Assembly: GCA_963920525.1 (NCBI GenBank)
Contig: OY986437.1
Span: 32,499,063-32,563,062 of the forward strand
Direction: 5' to 3'
DNA length: 64,000 nt
Origin: Dichetophora obliterata
Taxonomy: Eukaryota; Arthropoda; Insecta; Diptera; Sciomyzidae
In this document: in pieces, positions 11,471 through 22,999 of the stretch
Numbering within the stretch: the stretch's first letter is position 1
How the letters are laid out: each line of letters opens with the position of its first letter
The notes under the pieces: generated by a model
Database searches by the model: none
Seen by the model: the letters and a program-made list of their open reading frames with translations, nothing else
What the model was told of the DNA's origin: nothing
Translations under genes and position numbers: made by a program

Positions 11471-12161
11471 ATACCCCCACGGCCGAATTAGAGTATATAT
11501 CAAGTCTTAAGCAAACTGTTAAATATATTTAAAGAGATTTTCCCGTGTTGGTTAAGTCACTTTGTATGGGAGGTAGGCGTAGTTTTCATCCGATTTTTAC
11601 AAATTTATACTCAAAATAAATATTCAATATTTAAGATACTGTGCGAAATTTGAAGTCATTAGATTGATTTTTGTGGAATTTAAAGAGATTTTCCCGTTTT
11701 TGTTAAGTTACTTTGTATGGGAGGTAGGTGTGGTTTTCATCTGATTTTTACAAATTTAATACTCAAAATAAATATTAAATATCTAAGAGACTGTGTGAAA
11801 TTTGAAGTCATTAAATTGATTTTTGTGGAATTTAAAGAGATCTTACCGTTTTGGTTAAGTCACTTTGTATGGGAGGTAGGCGTGGTTTTCATCCGATTTT
11901 GCTTAGATTTGAACTTGACCTCCACTTTTGTATAAAAAGCTTATATTTTGAATTTCGTTATGATAGCTCCAAAATTACGGCTGCTATCGTGGACACAGAC
12001 GGACAGACGGACATATGACGGACATGGCTAAATCGACTCAGGAGGTGATGCTGATCAGGATTATATATACTTTTCTATACCGGCTACGCCTCTTTATCGG
12101 CGTTACAAACGGAGTGACAAAATTAATATACCCCCATTACGTTTTTTAAACGTGGGGGTAT
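11471..12161. mobile_element. Element with three ~153 bp tandem units and CCCCCAC ends, copy 1
   Basis: The ends ATACCCCCACG (11471) and CGTGGGGGTAT (to 12161) are inverted. Inside are three head-to-tail units of about 150 bp carrying AAAGAGATTTTCCCGTTTTG, CACTTTGTATGGGAGGTAGG, CGTGGTTTTCATCCGATT and GAAATTTGAAGTCATTA. A GGACAGACGGACA tract and AAATCGACTCAGGAGGTGAT follow. The same unit occurs four times in the opposite orientation at 36870-37560. A hairpin (CCCCCATTACG...CGTGGGGG) lies at the right end. TCCGTCTGTCC-type tracts are common in dispersed fly repeats; I do not assign a family name. Confidence 0.75.
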
Positions 12162-12889
12162 AAAAAAAATTTATTTTAAATTTCATATTTTGATATAACC
12201 ACCACATTTCCGGTCGGGCTCGGTGGATTTGCAAACAAATAGTTTTTTTAATCAGCCTAATATACGGTACATAAATATTTTTACACTCCCGAAACGAAAT
12301 ATTTTCCTGGATCCGCCCTGGTTTGAGGCAACCCTACCAAGCACCCTTCTGCTTAATTCAAAAATGTTTTTTTCATTCTGCAGCTACATTAATTTTTAAC
12401 GTAACAAAAAAACCGCAGTAAAACATCTTAACCCGTTCAAAAGTTAAAGACTTTTGATCACTTAGGGAGCATTTCGTGCCACTGTGCAATGGGCCTGTGT
12501 TGTACAGAACCCAAATAAGCTTCTTAGCAAATTTTCAGATTTGTCGACGCTACGATTTTAATGACTACAATGGTTAATAATTATTTCTTCTAAGTTAAGC
12601 AAACCGAAATAAAAAAAAGATGAATCAAATGATCAGCCATTGCTAAAAAGATTAATCAATTCACTTATCTCAGCGGTCTTAGTTCTCGATCATGCGTTGA
12701 TGCGGTGATTTTTGTACCAACTCTTATCTGATTTCGAATCAAAAAAACATGTTTTTAAACATGTTCATGCCTTAACATATTCATTGGCTTAACTTAAATC
12801 TAGCATAACGTTAATTGAAACGTATGTTGGTTTGGATTAATATTGTTAACATATGTTTGTATGACTGTTTGTAAGTAAATAATTTCAAT
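12162..12889. other. AT-rich spacer
   Basis: I see no gene, terminal repeat or tandem unit that can be supported. Confidence 0.4.
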
Positions 12890-13260
12890 ATTGCAAACAC
12901 TTTTGCTGCTACAAAGTGTACATGTAACCATAAAAACGAACACTCCAAGAAGCCGCGACGCCATATTTAATAATACACCTTCCGCCAGCAAGTTTTTTTT
13001 TACATTTTCTTCTTTTCTTATGTTATGGCTTTTGTGCCATTCTATGGTTGCTTATTTTGCCACTGCTTCTACACGCAGTCCAACTTCAGCAACACAAACA
13101 ACAACCGAAGTAACTTCCCCCAATGAAGTGGTCGGCTTGGATTTGAAGTGCTGCATGCAAGTATGTGTGGAGATTTTTGTTTGTTTTTTTTTTTGTTTTT
13201 TTGAGCTCGCTTATGTGTTGGTTGTGTGGAGCCTCTTTTATATGATGGTTTAGCTGGCAG
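12890..13260. other. Non-repetitive, mixed-composition stretch
   Basis: Richer in C and G than its flanks, with an open frame of 120 codons on the plus strand (12891-13253) and an overlapping one on the minus strand. The plus-strand translation has hydrophobic runs encoded by poly-T and a threonine/serine patch, without a motif that I recognise. It is more likely unique host intron or intergenic DNA than a gene. Confidence 0.3.
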
Positions 13261-13969
13261 CAACTAAATATTACTAAACATAAAAGTATTTAATGCAAAA
13301 TGTTCTTTTTTTCCTTTATTTTTTCGCATAAGTTTCTTTGAAAAGAATGCAACACACTTTGTAAAAAGGAAAACAAAAAATACAAAAAAAAAATACTTAA
13401 AAATACAGTTCCACAGTTTTTGTTTCTAAGTTGATTCCAAATGAAAGGTATTCGTAGCCCCTCTGGCTGTGAAAGCTTCAACTGGCAGTGGAGCCAAACG
13501 CATGTTCCAAAACATGGCATCAAATGCGTTTTTTGCATGTGTGAGAAAACATGTTTGAAATTATAAAGGGGCGTTTGTCGGTGCCATTCTTAGATCATGG
13601 CATGCAATGGCTTACATAATCCATGAGGTGTAAAAGTCTAGTAGGAAGTTCTATAGTTTGCTGTAGATATTTTCAATACTATTTCTACCAAGATTTATGA
13701 AGAGACACTTTTATAGTTTTAACATAAAATTTCGTTCGAAGTTTTATATTTCTCTACAATTAACTTTCTTGCTTTTCATACTCAAATTGCTTAACTAATT
13801 CAGCAATAAAATTTTATTTTTTTTGGCAATTATTTATATTCAAACACAAACGGTTCAAAGACTAATTTTGGTTGTTAAAGAAGTAGTGTTCAATTCAATT
13901 GCAATTTATTACATTTTCCATGATCTCTGACATGTTGAACTAGGCCCAGGGAGGATTTTGATTTGTGCA
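13261..13969. other. AT-rich spacer
   Basis: No supportable feature. The last part (GGCCCAGGGAGGATTTTG) together with 14845-14872 and 15429-15470 appears to be one older sequence into which the next two MITEs inserted. Confidence 0.4.
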
Positions 13970-13971
13970 AA

Positions 13972-14844
13972 TACACGGATAGAAAAATATACTCATAATC
14001 AGTGGGAATGAACAAAATCGCGGCCACAGATAGCACTCAGTGAATATATGCTTAAATCAAGTAACTTATTTTCTGAAATATCAAAATAAATATTCCAGTC
14101 AAAATCTACTTAAATCAAATGGATATTTGCTGAGTTATTGAAATTCCCACTCCAGAAAATATAACCTCAAATTAAGCCAATATTTTCTGCGATATTAAAA
14201 TAAATTTTCCAAACGAAATTTTCTTAATTTCAAGCTTATATTTCTTGCAATATCAAAATTAATATTCCATTAAAAAATTACTTAAGTCAAGCCACAAGTC
14301 TTGATTAATTACATATATAAATTTTGCTAATAGATTTCTACGTGTTTTATTAACATTAAATTAAATTGAAATGAAAAATTACTATTATGCGAAGACTTGA
14401 ACCTCGGCCGCGTGAGTGTAAGTGCATGGGCTCATCCGTTCGGCCATCGCAGTTGTTAACTTTTCATCGCTTAATTTGCTTCATTAGGAATAAACGTACG
14501 AGCACAGAGTAAAAAATTACCGCGTTCGCTTTGCTAATATAATCACTAAAAAACAAAACAAACTAAAAGAACCAAAACAAAACTAAAAGCAATTAAGAAA
14601 AAAAATTATGTCTCTAATGGAATCTGAACCCAATGCTCAAGATTCCAAAAAAAAAAATAAGAGTAAATACTAAAGCATATAAATACTGGAAAATTTTTTT
14701 GATAACTGAATAAATTATTTTTTTGTTGCAAGAAACTCAAATTTCTGATTTCTACTAAAGTTAAGTGAAATTCTACTCGTTGCTAGTAGAATTCAGTTGA
14801 GCTATTTTTCTTCTTAATAAAAGTAAATTATTTCTATCCGTGTA
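13972..14844. mobile_element. MITE family A, copy 1, with two tRNA-like segments
   Basis: It begins TACACGGATAGAAA and ends with the complement TTTCTATCCGTGTA; the terminal TA on each side is probably the target duplication. The left half repeats the phrase GAAATATCAAAATAAATATT with TTAAATCAAG/CTTGATTTAA words several times. Read on the minus strand, 14450-14389 is tRNA-like, and GGGTTCAGATTCC at about 14625-14637 resembles a T-arm. A second, longer but end-truncated copy lies reversed at 21213-22229 and shares the same order of parts, so the tRNA-like pieces belong to the element. Confidence 0.85.
14389..14450 (-). repeat. tRNA-like segment inside MITE family A
   Basis: On the minus strand the segment starts GCGATGGCCGAACGGATGAG and ends GAGGTTCAAGTCTTCGC. 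TGGCCGAACGG is a Ser/Leu-type D-arm/box A shape and GGTTCAAGTC a box B shape. GCGA at the start pairs with TCGC at the end, and GAGG pairs with CTTC around TTCAAGT. The total is only 62 bases, so this is a shortened relic and not a functional tRNA. Confidence 0.6.
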
Positions 14845-14872
14845 TGAGATATTTAAAGTAAGGACAGGGGCC

Positions 14873-15428
14873 TACACGGAGAAAATTAATTTGCTTGAAT
14901 CAAGTAAATCAGCAAAACTTTGCTCAATCACAATGTGATTTTAGAAAAAGATTGCTAAATTGCAATCACTCCTCGTGTATTTATGAAAAAACAAAACTTT
15001 GATTAAATTCAAGCAAAATTTTGCTTTGTCAATTATTTCACTTCAAAGATATGCTAGATTTCAGCAAAAACTAATCAAAATTTGCTAGTTCAATTTATAA
15101 TAACTAAGCAAATACTCGCTTGAATTAAGTAAAAATTTGCTTTTGCAGTTTATAATAACTAAGCATAATTTTGATTAAATTCAAGCAAATATTTGCACAG
15201 TCATTATAAACTGCAAAAGCAAATTTTTACTTAATTCAAGCAAATATTTGCTTAGTTATTATAAATTGGAATAGCAAATTTCTACTTAATTCAAGCAAAT
15301 ATTTGCTTAGTTATTATAAACTGAAATACAAATTTAGCATAAATTGCATAATTTGAAGTAGCTGAGAGTCAAGCGCAAGTTTTACTTAGCCACAATACAA
15401 ATTTAGTCTTAACAGTTTTCTCCGTGTA
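14873..15428. mobile_element. TA-inserted MITE saturated with GCAAATATTTGC words
   Basis: Ends are TACACGGAGAAAA and the complement TTTTCTCCGTGTA. The interior consists largely of TTGCTTGAATTAAG and its reverse complement, joined as the palindrome GCAAATATTTGC and alternating with TTAGTTATTATAAA. Arms can therefore pair with many partners. No coding capacity. The TACACGG start is shared with the elements at 13972 and 32017. Confidence 0.85.
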
Positions 15429-16157
15429 GGTGCCCTAGTATTTTGGGGTCCCTTACAAAAATGGGTAAGGAACAGCGATTTTTTAATATATTCTTTTTTT
15501 TTTAACAAAAGAAACAAACAAAAGTATAAAACAGACGTAAATGAAACTTACAATTAAAAGGATTCAAGTGCATAAATATAAAAAATGTTTAAATTCGAAA
15601 TTAGTTATAAATTAGTTTTTAGTAGTTATAAATAGTTTTTTATTAATTTTAATTACTAATTCTATGCTCAGAATAATTTTGAGTTTAGTGCTACTGCGTG
15701 TAATCCTCCCACGTTAGTAATGGAGGGTTAAGAATTGAGACAATGGAACTGAATCTTGGCACGAGTCTTGTCGCCCCAACTTTGCAATTACTCAAACCGT
15801 TTCATATTGGCCGCACTTTTGGCTCACTTACAACAACTTCAATATTTCCGTGTGTGTTCTAATTCGAAAAATTGACTCTCTACTGCAATTGTTGTTATTG
15901 CTGATGTGTGTATTTTTTCGGTATTTTCTCGTTGGTTTCAATACTCCCTACATAATTTCCAAACTACGAGCTATAAGTTTTTCCAATATGGGTACGCATT
16001 CTTTAAGAAGTTACATAAAAAAATCATGATATTTTTACCATATATTACTATCAGGATATCTGTATTGGCTACTCTTTTGCGACACTTTTACAACCTTTTT
16101 GTGCTAGCTGGGGCATTTACCATGATGATCAAATCACCTGACTGCTTCACAAATGTA
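15429..16157. other. AT-rich spacer with a slightly richer block
   Basis: The block 15680-16150 is less AT-rich and carries a 101-codon open frame (15906-16211) with no domain I recognise. No repeats or terminal structures were found. Confidence 0.35.
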
Positions 16158-16975
16158 CCCAGTGAACCAAAACTATCTTTTTTGAATTCATTTATGAACC
16201 TTTTCGGGTAGAAAAATTCGTTTTGATCACACATAAATAAACCCTTTTGAACTCATCCGTCAGCCTAAATGCCTCTCAAAAGTGAACCTTCTTTTCTTCA
16301 GATATGATTTAAACAAAATAACATCAATTGTCCTTTTTTTGTTCAGAATCGAGTTGAAAAATAACTATTGAAAAGTTATTTTTCAGCACTTAAAGGAATA
16401 ATTTTGAACTTATGAACCCTCTAAAATTTAATCTTTTTTGCCCGAAAACTAGTTAAAATATGAAGCATAAAAATGCTCTTTTTCAGCATTTAGAAATTAA
16501 TCGTTTTTCAATCATAAGTTGTTTTATTATAGCATATCCATAATATGGTTAAAAATAATGTTTGAATATTATTTTAATTTTATTTGGACAAAGTATTTAT
16601 ATATTCAGGGGCGTCGCCAGCGAAATATTGCTCGCAGAACTAAAGTTATTCGAAATTAGAAAGCATTAAAACTAGAATTAAAACGAAAACTTTATGGTGG
16701 CATTGAACAAACCACTTTTTATGATTTTTATATATAAATTGAATGGATTCAGTCCTATCAATGATGTAGTTTAGATCTGCTAATTCAAAAACATAAATTA
16801 AACAGTTTTCTATCCGAAAACGTAGGCAAAAAGGGCGAAAATTTCAAGATTATTTTTTTAACTCATTTATGAATGTGAAAAAGTAAAATTTACTATTCAT
16901 TTCTGAACTTGTTTATGAATAAAAAATAGTTCATTTATAAGTTATTGTTTCCTGCTCGAATGTTTGACTTTAAAT
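16158..16975. repeat. Region rich in TTCATTTATGAAC words, probable decayed MITE
   Basis: Near-palindromic words such as ATTCATTTATGAAC, GAACTCATTT and TTCATTTATAAG recur at 16190, 16240, 16400, 16860, 16910 and 16940. This resembles the palindromic-word MITEs elsewhere in the window, although terminal repeats were not located. At 16609, TTCAGGGGCGTCGCCAGC resembles a hAT-type transposon end, suggesting a later insertion whose other end was not found. Confidence 0.45.
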
Positions 16976-18429
16976 AAGTTTTTTAATAATTTTGCAAAAG
17001 AACTACATTTTTTTTAAATGTTCACAAATTTTATCTTCTCTAGCAAGGACATTGGTTATAAAAATTAAAAAAAAAAACATTTAAAAACAAAGTTTTTACC
17101 CGGAAGCGTACTCAAAATTATCACTTTACGCAAAACCTTCGCACATGGTTCGGTGGGTAGTTTTTCTTTTTCTTAAATTTTTAGTAAATGTTTCGTAAAC
17201 TTTTTTGGTTTAGTAAAATTGGATGGTATTGGGTCAAGATAATGAAAAAATGGTTGAGGCAATGAATAAAAAATGTACTAAATTTGTTTTTTAATTACTA
17301 AATTACATAATTATTTAACTATATAATTGCTTAATTATTCAATTAAACTACAACATTGTCAGTCTGTCAGGCACGTGACGTGATTTTTCTCCACGTGACG
17401 ATATGTAAATATAATATTAAAAAAAAAACTGTGGACTTTATTTAAAATCTTTTTACACCGGAAGCATGTTTATGAGTAATAAAAATTTGGCTTTTAAATA
17501 TCTCTTCCCCATGTTAGTTGCTTTCGCTAAAATTTGTAATCGATGACAACAATTTGCAACGTTGTTTGACTTGACCCGTCCGACACGTGACAGTAGATGT
17601 CTCATTTTTTTTTTCTTTTGCATGTAATAAAATTTTAAGAAAGTTTGAACGTACAATAAATAAACAGAATGTAATCTGTTTAATTAGATCAAAGAACTTC
17701 ACTTCCAATATATAAATTTAGAATGGGCTGTACAATAAACTAAAAAAATAGTTGAATTTGTCTGTACGTGACCGTGGAATGCTCCTACAACTTAAGACAT
17801 CAACTTTGTTTCTTTATTGAAGTTGTCAAAAAATGACAGTGAAAAAAATCGCTGGTATTATACACTCTACACTTATATTGATTAGAGTGGATACATTTTT
17901 CGAGACGAATTTTTCATTCCTAGAGCCACTGATTTTTTTGTGGGATACCTTTAAGAAAAAAAAAAACGTTATAAGAAAAAAAAAAGACTTAAATTGGACA
18001 TTATATTAAAATGCATAATGACCTATGAATGTCATTGTATTCAAATAAAAATCTTTTTTTAACGCAATTTTGGTATTTGGAAAGTGTACCTTAGCAGGAA
18101 TTTTTTACATGGAGTCAAATGAGGCAATTACGTCAGAGCTCGAGATTAAATTTTTTCGGATATATGGGAAAGAGCGTTAGTTCCTTAATTCATTTGAAAC
18201 ACTGGCCAAACGGATAAATGTACATTGCAATACACAAACGCGAGCATGCAAAGTTTGTTTGTGTTGACATATGTGCTTTCGGTGCCAATGCTCACAGTAC
18301 ATAAAGAGCGCTCAGTATGAACGATTAATCAAGTCAAATAGGATCTTGATATATATGACGCCCACATAAGGTCTAAGCATGTTTTTCTCTTCCAAAAAGC
18401 TTGAAAAGTGCAACACCAATATTATTGCC
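16976..18429. other. AT-rich spacer with a cluster of CACGTGAC words
   Basis: CACGTGAC occurs at 17372-17379, 17392-17399 and 17584-17591, with TACGTGAC at 17765-17772; otherwise no gene or element is supported. CACGTGAC is an E-box-type sequence, but in a repeat-rich region these could equally be parts of an old repeat. Confidence 0.35.
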
Positions 18430-20650
18430 CCTAACTCTCACACTAGCACAACTCCTATCTCTTAAATCGGTCATCTTAAAAACACCCCAATAGCTTCTTG
18501 AAATATTTTTTACCACAATTTCGGTGGTATGAGAGGCAAACTCAATAAGCTATATGTGGAAGCTAACTCTTGTCACTTCAATGTTTTTGTCTTCACGGAA
18601 ACATGGTTAAACGCCACTTTAAAAAGTTAGAAAATTCTGGAAAGCAGTTAAACAATATTCAGAAATTACCGTGACTATATAAACACAGGTCTTTATCGTG
18701 GAGGAGGTATTTTGATCGCCAAACACAACTTTATATCTAGTGAGCTGTTTTAAACCAGCTCCCATTAACTCTTTGAGCACCAAAGAATAAAAATAAATCC
18801 AGACAAATACATACATTCGTGCTACATTCCTACTAATTTCACTGAAAGTTCATACAATGATTTATGTGAAATTAAAACATCAATAGCGGCCACTTTAAAA
18901 GAAGAAGATAACGTTATTATTTTAGGTGAACTGTCCCAAAATTTATTTTATCACCGATGATAATGACAACCATCTGCTGCCAATGAATCTATTCAATGCG
19001 GTCGACTTTAACTAACTTAGTACCTTTTGTAGTGACGACTATCAGCAAAAACCTCCAATTCCAAACCAAAATGAGTGGTGGTAAGATTTAATTCTTACCA
19101 ACTCCTGCAAAGAAGTAAAGGTCAATACAACGAGTGATGCTGAGTACTTATTCTATAATACACTCCACCATACAGCCTTTACGATCGAGTTTCTCGCTAC
19201 CCATATAACTTTTTCGCAATCGGCCTTTGTAGTCTAGTGGAGAGTGCGCTAGACTATCAATCCAGAGGTCCCTGGTTCAAATCCGGGTTCGGGCATGGTG
19301 CTTTTCACTTTCTTTGCTCTTTCCTACATTTAGCAATTATGGAAAACTAAAAATTCAAAGCTAAATTGTGAAAAATGCGGAATTAAAAAAAATGACAGGA
19401 ACAACTAAGGGCTAGAAATGCTTGCCGAGGTTAAGGCATAATACTAGCCTTGGTTAAAAGCAGTTCATCAAATTGTCTTTCACGGTTGTTTCACCTAATG
19501 AATAATTCACGAATGGTTCCAATCAATTCCTCTAAATAAATCTATCCCTTTCCTTTCAGGTCAAAAACCAAACCTTGTTTGTATAAGGCGCATGCCTTGG
19601 TTCTTTGATTTTTTATATAAAAAAATCCCTTAATAACTCTATTGTATATGATTACCTCAATGACAATTACAATAACGTAAGGAATGAGTTGAATTGTTTG
19701 AATTGGAACCACCTTTCGATATAGGAACTGGATGATGCTGTCTCGTTTTTGTATTAGAGCGTCGTTCCTATACTTGATATTCTTGTTCGAAAAACAAAGA
19801 AAAAGAAACGAACTATCAGAGCTGTGGCTCGATTCAAATCCTAGGCAATTGAGAAATCAGAGAAATAAACTTTACACAGTTATTCAGAGTTAAGAGATGA
19901 GGTTAATACCAGATATGAAGAACGGTATAAAGAGGTATCTGTTAAGTCTGAAGAAGCTTATAAGTTTTACACCAACTAAATTGGAGAAAGAATCATTACA
20001 GACCCTAACAATTCTTCGACTTTGTAAACTTTAAGTGAAAATCTACCGGCTACTCGACATCCATGTAGAAAATGTAGAAAAAGAAATGTTAATTCTTCCA
20101 TCCCTAGGTAGATCTGTAATGATCAAGACCTTTTTAGATCACTTTAAGAAGGTCTTCTGTTCATCTTCAACCAATAACCAAACTGCATCTTCATTTCCTC
20201 AATATTACAACTGATTTGTTAAATCAACCTAACTCGGGGTGATATAAACAATTCCATTTTAGAACTACACCAACTTTATTAGTACAATGCCTAGACAGTT
20301 CATTACGCCCTTATACATAATTTTTAACAAGGCCGTGCAAACAGGCCTCCATCTTTATGCAAAATTTTTCGGCTGTTTCCACACACTTTTATGTGTCAAA
20401 CTTAGAGACCTAATTAACCAACGTTCAAATGAACAACAACACGAATTCCGTAAAGGAAGATCAGCCACTACAAATCTTAAAATCATGGCCTCAGATGTTC
20501 TTACTAAAATGGAAAAAGGACATCAAATAGATGCAGTCTATATCGATTTCAGCAAAGCCTTTGAATGCGTTGATTACGAAATCTTACTATGACACTATAA
20601 AAATTTTGAATTTCTGGTACTGTACTGAAATGGCTCAATACCTATCTGTG
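18430..20650 (+). pseudogene. Jockey-type non-LTR retrotransposon remnant (endonuclease plus partial reverse transcriptase)
   Basis: Broken ORF2 of a Jockey-like LINE. Near 18513-18628 the translation reads MRGKLNKLYVEA...FTETWLN, matching the start of an apurinic-type endonuclease domain (ETWL motif). Later fragments include GGGILIAKHNF (about 18700), an ILLGE block where NDFN would be expected, and LILTNSC (about 19095). The linker continues at 19640-20040 and contains VKSEEAYKFYTN. The RT part at 20287-20592 shows PLYIIFNKA, NEQQHEFRKGRS, and DAVYIDFSKAFECVD, the first catalytic Asp block (DFSKAF). RT blocks 1-3 are internally deleted by roughly 35 residues, stops and frameshifts are frequent, and the YADD block is missing. 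It is interrupted by a SINE (19225-19445) and cut off by a hAT relic at ~20655. The linker and RT closely match the LINE at 41686-44125, so both are one family. Confidence 0.8.
19225..19445 (+). mobile_element. tRNA-derived SINE, family 1, copy inserted in LINE
   Basis: Box A-like TAGTCTAGTGGAGAGTGCGC (from 19230) and box B GGTTCAAATCC (19274-19284) are spaced as in a tRNA. The body TTTTCACTTTCTTTGCTC, AATTATGGAAAACTAA and AAGGGCTAGAAATGC matches the minus-strand copy at 8790-9020. It interrupts the LINE between endonuclease and linker, so it is younger than that LINE. The 3' boundary and target duplication are not clear. Confidence 0.8.
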
Positions 20651-20814
20651 TGAAAGGCAGGCCCGTAGCCAGGTTTCATCCATGGGGGGTGTTTTATACC
20701 ATATTTTTTAAACCCATTTTATATTAAAATTCTATGTTTAGATACTGAAAACTACATGCAATTAAAAAACGAAAGTACTTTATTTAAGTTTTTAAATGCT
20801 TATGTTAAGTCTTC

Positions 20815-21050
20815 TTCTTTTTTTTTTTGATAATTCTTCTAAGACATCGTAAACTGTTACGATGCGATTCCTGTGAATGCTTAAGGACGCACATCCATTC
20901 AAACGATTCTCGCCCATAGAATTTCGGAGATATGTTTTAATTTATTAGTCTTAGCGAAGAGAACGAGCGTTTATTTGTTGCTGTTGTCACTGGTAACGTG
21001 CACAAGATTTTCAGCAAGCGGTGTACGTTTTTTTCTCAACTCCTTTTGTT
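20815..21050 (-). pseudogene. hAT transposase C-terminal fragment
   Basis: In shifted minus-strand frames this reads LCTLPVTTATNKRSFSSLR, then a short gap, then ISEILWARIVLNGCASLSIH and VYDVLEEL. The order LPVT/RSFS/LNG..L is the signature of the dimerisation tail found at the C terminus of hAT-superfamily transposases and their domesticated relatives. The N-terminal zinc finger and DDE core are not visible here. At least one frameshift and nearby stops make it non-functional. Confidence 0.65.
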
Positions 21051-21212
21051 CCACTGGACCAAAATTGGCTTCAGCATTCGTTGCCAAATAGCTATTTCGT
21101 TGCCGCCTATGTCCTTATTACCACAACATGGCATTCCTTTTGCATGCTTTTCAATCAAATAATGTGCTCCGTCATCATCATAACTTGTCCCGAGAAGAAC
21201 ATTAAAAGATGA

Positions 21213-22229
21213 TAGACTAGCAACAAGTAGAATTTCACTCAACTTTAGTTGAAACCAGAATTTTGAATTTCTTGCAACAAGAAAATAATTAACTCAGTTA
21301 TCAAAAAGATTTTCCAGTATTTATATGCTTAATTTTGAAAAATTATTTTCTTAATGTTGTTATGTTTATCATTTCAACAACATCATAACAGTGCGAATGG
21401 TTCAGGTTTTAGTATTTACTTTAATTTTTTTTTATTTTTTTTAATCTTGAGTAGTGGGTTCAAATCCCATCAGAGACATAATTTTTTTTTTTCTTAATTG
21501 CTTTTAGTTTTGTTTTTGGTTTTTTTTTTAGTTTGTTTTGTTTTTTATTGATTTCGTTCTATTTTTTGCATTAATTTCTTATAATAGCAAAGCGAACGCG
21601 TTAGTTTTCTTACTCTGTGCTCATACGTTTATTCCTAATGAAGCAAATTAAGCGATTAAAAGTTAACAACTGCGATGTCTGAACTGATAAGCCCATGCAC
21701 TTAGACTCGGATACTTAAAACTTACGGATAGTGGTAATTTTTTATTTCAATTTAATTTAATTTAATGTTAATAATACACGTTTAAATCTATTAGCTGAAT
21801 TTATATATGTAATTAATCAAGACTTGCGCTTATTTCTCAGGCACTTCAAAATTACTTTGATTGAATTATTTCAGCAAAAATTGATCTTGAATACCAAGCA
21901 TATTGCGGCTTGACTTAAGTAATTTTTTAATGGAATATTAATTTTGATATTGCAGGAAATATAAGCTTGAAATTAAGAAAATCTCGACTGGAATATTTAT
22001 TTTAATATCGCAGAAAATATTGGCTTAATTTGAGGTTATATTTTCTGGAGTGGGAATTTCAATAACTCAGCAAATATCTATTTGATTTAAGTAGATTTTG
22101 ACTGGAATATTTATTTTGATATTTCAGAAAATAATTTACTTGATTTAAGCTTTTATTCGCTGAAGTGCTATCTGTGGCCGCTATTTTCTTAATCCCCACT
22201 GAATATGAGTATATTTTTCTATCCGTGTA
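21213..22229. mobile_element. MITE family A, copy 2 (truncated at left, with insertion)
   Basis: This is the reverse-complement counterpart of 13972-14844. It ends TTTTCTATCCGTGTA and repeats in reverse order the GGCCACAGATAGCACT block (complement), the ATATTTATTTTGATATTTC phrases, the tRNA-like pieces, and the CTAGCAACAAGTAGAATTTC block. The other terminal repeat is missing, and about 80 bases near 21335-21415 are absent from copy 1. At 21453-21479, GTGGGTTCAAATCCCATC forms a 5 bp T-stem with a TTCAAAT loop, better preserved than in copy 1. Confidence 0.8.
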
Positions 22230-22480
22230 TAAAAGTACTCAAACTTGCTTGTGACTGGACTTCTCTTGGAAATTTTGTTCGATAACTTAAGTTCGTTGAT
22301 GCTTTCGCTGTTGCTGTTCACACCATCGAATTGGCCAAAAAGAGAGTTATACGCTTAAATAGGCAAGAGCAAATGCCCAAATATAAAAATCTGTGTATAT
22401 ATCTTATATCTTTTACTGTTTGGGGACCTTATGGGGGTGCTTTAACACTCAAAACACCACCCTTGGCCTGGTGATGTTTT

Positions 22481-22999
22481 TTGTTAAAATAAAAATAATT
22501 ATACTTGTGCAAGTTTTATAATTTTTATTATGGAAAAATAAGAGGCACAGCGAAAATTTTTACTCAGGGCACAACATTTGAAGAAAGTTCCTGCACATTA
22601 GCGAAATCATTAAAAATCCAATATGAAATAAAACTTTCTTTATACAATCAGTCCTTGTACGCATCTTTGTAGATTTCGATTTGATTTTTTATGAAAGTGC
22701 ACCATGGCCATAAATAAGGGTCATAAGCGTCATCGTGATTTTTTTATGAAAGCGCACTGTGGCGATAAATAAGTCTCATAAAATTAAAATAAAAATACTA
22801 ATAATTTAAATAACACTCATACGTCATGGTGCACTTTTATAAAAAGTCTTATTATTTAAACCAAATCTAGCTGAAAATGAGCTCACTGCACTAAAAAAAA
22901 AAATAAAAAAAATAAACTGGCCATTTCAGCCCTTGCACTTTGACCTAGCTTCTATTGATCAATTGTGTTGTGCGTGTTATGAAATGTTTGATCACAAAT
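22481..22999. repeat. AT-rich spacer with a ~55 bp duplication
   Basis: The phrase TTTTTTATGAAAGTGCACCA with GGCCATAAATAAGGGTCATAA (about 22685) is repeated as TTTTTTATGAAAGCGCACTG with GGCGATAAATAAGTCTCATAA (about 22740). A partial inverted copy follows near 22820 (CATGGTGCACTTTTATAAAA), so the block can fold back. No coding content. Confidence 0.5.

Larger units (their letters stand above)
20656..22480 (-). mobile_element. hAT-type transposon relic with transposase tail
   Basis: The left end GGCCCGTAGCCAGG followed by ATGGGGGGTGTTTT is partly mirrored at the right by AAAACACCACCCTTGGCCTGG (about 22455-22475). The minus strand from about 21050 to 20815 encodes a broken C-terminal segment resembling a hAT dimerisation domain: LPVTTATNKRSFSSLR, then ISEILWARIVLNGCASLSIH, separated by frameshifts. 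Known hAT tails carry LPVT.A.AERSFS.L and later RLNGLA, which fits. MITE family A copy 2 is inserted inside. Ends are degenerate and no target duplication was recognised. Confidence 0.6.

Noticed and set aside
12891..13253. 120-codon frame with hydrophobic and Thr/Ser segments
   Set aside because: Hydrophobic parts derive from poly-T and no known motif is present; kept only as a non-repetitive stretch.
16609..16640. Complete hAT element starting CAGGGGCGTCGCCAGC
   Set aside because: No matching opposite end was found, so only a possible end is noted.
19225..19297. Functional tRNA gene
   Set aside because: Acceptor ends do not pair and the head is attached to a repeated body also found at 8790-9020, so it is a SINE.
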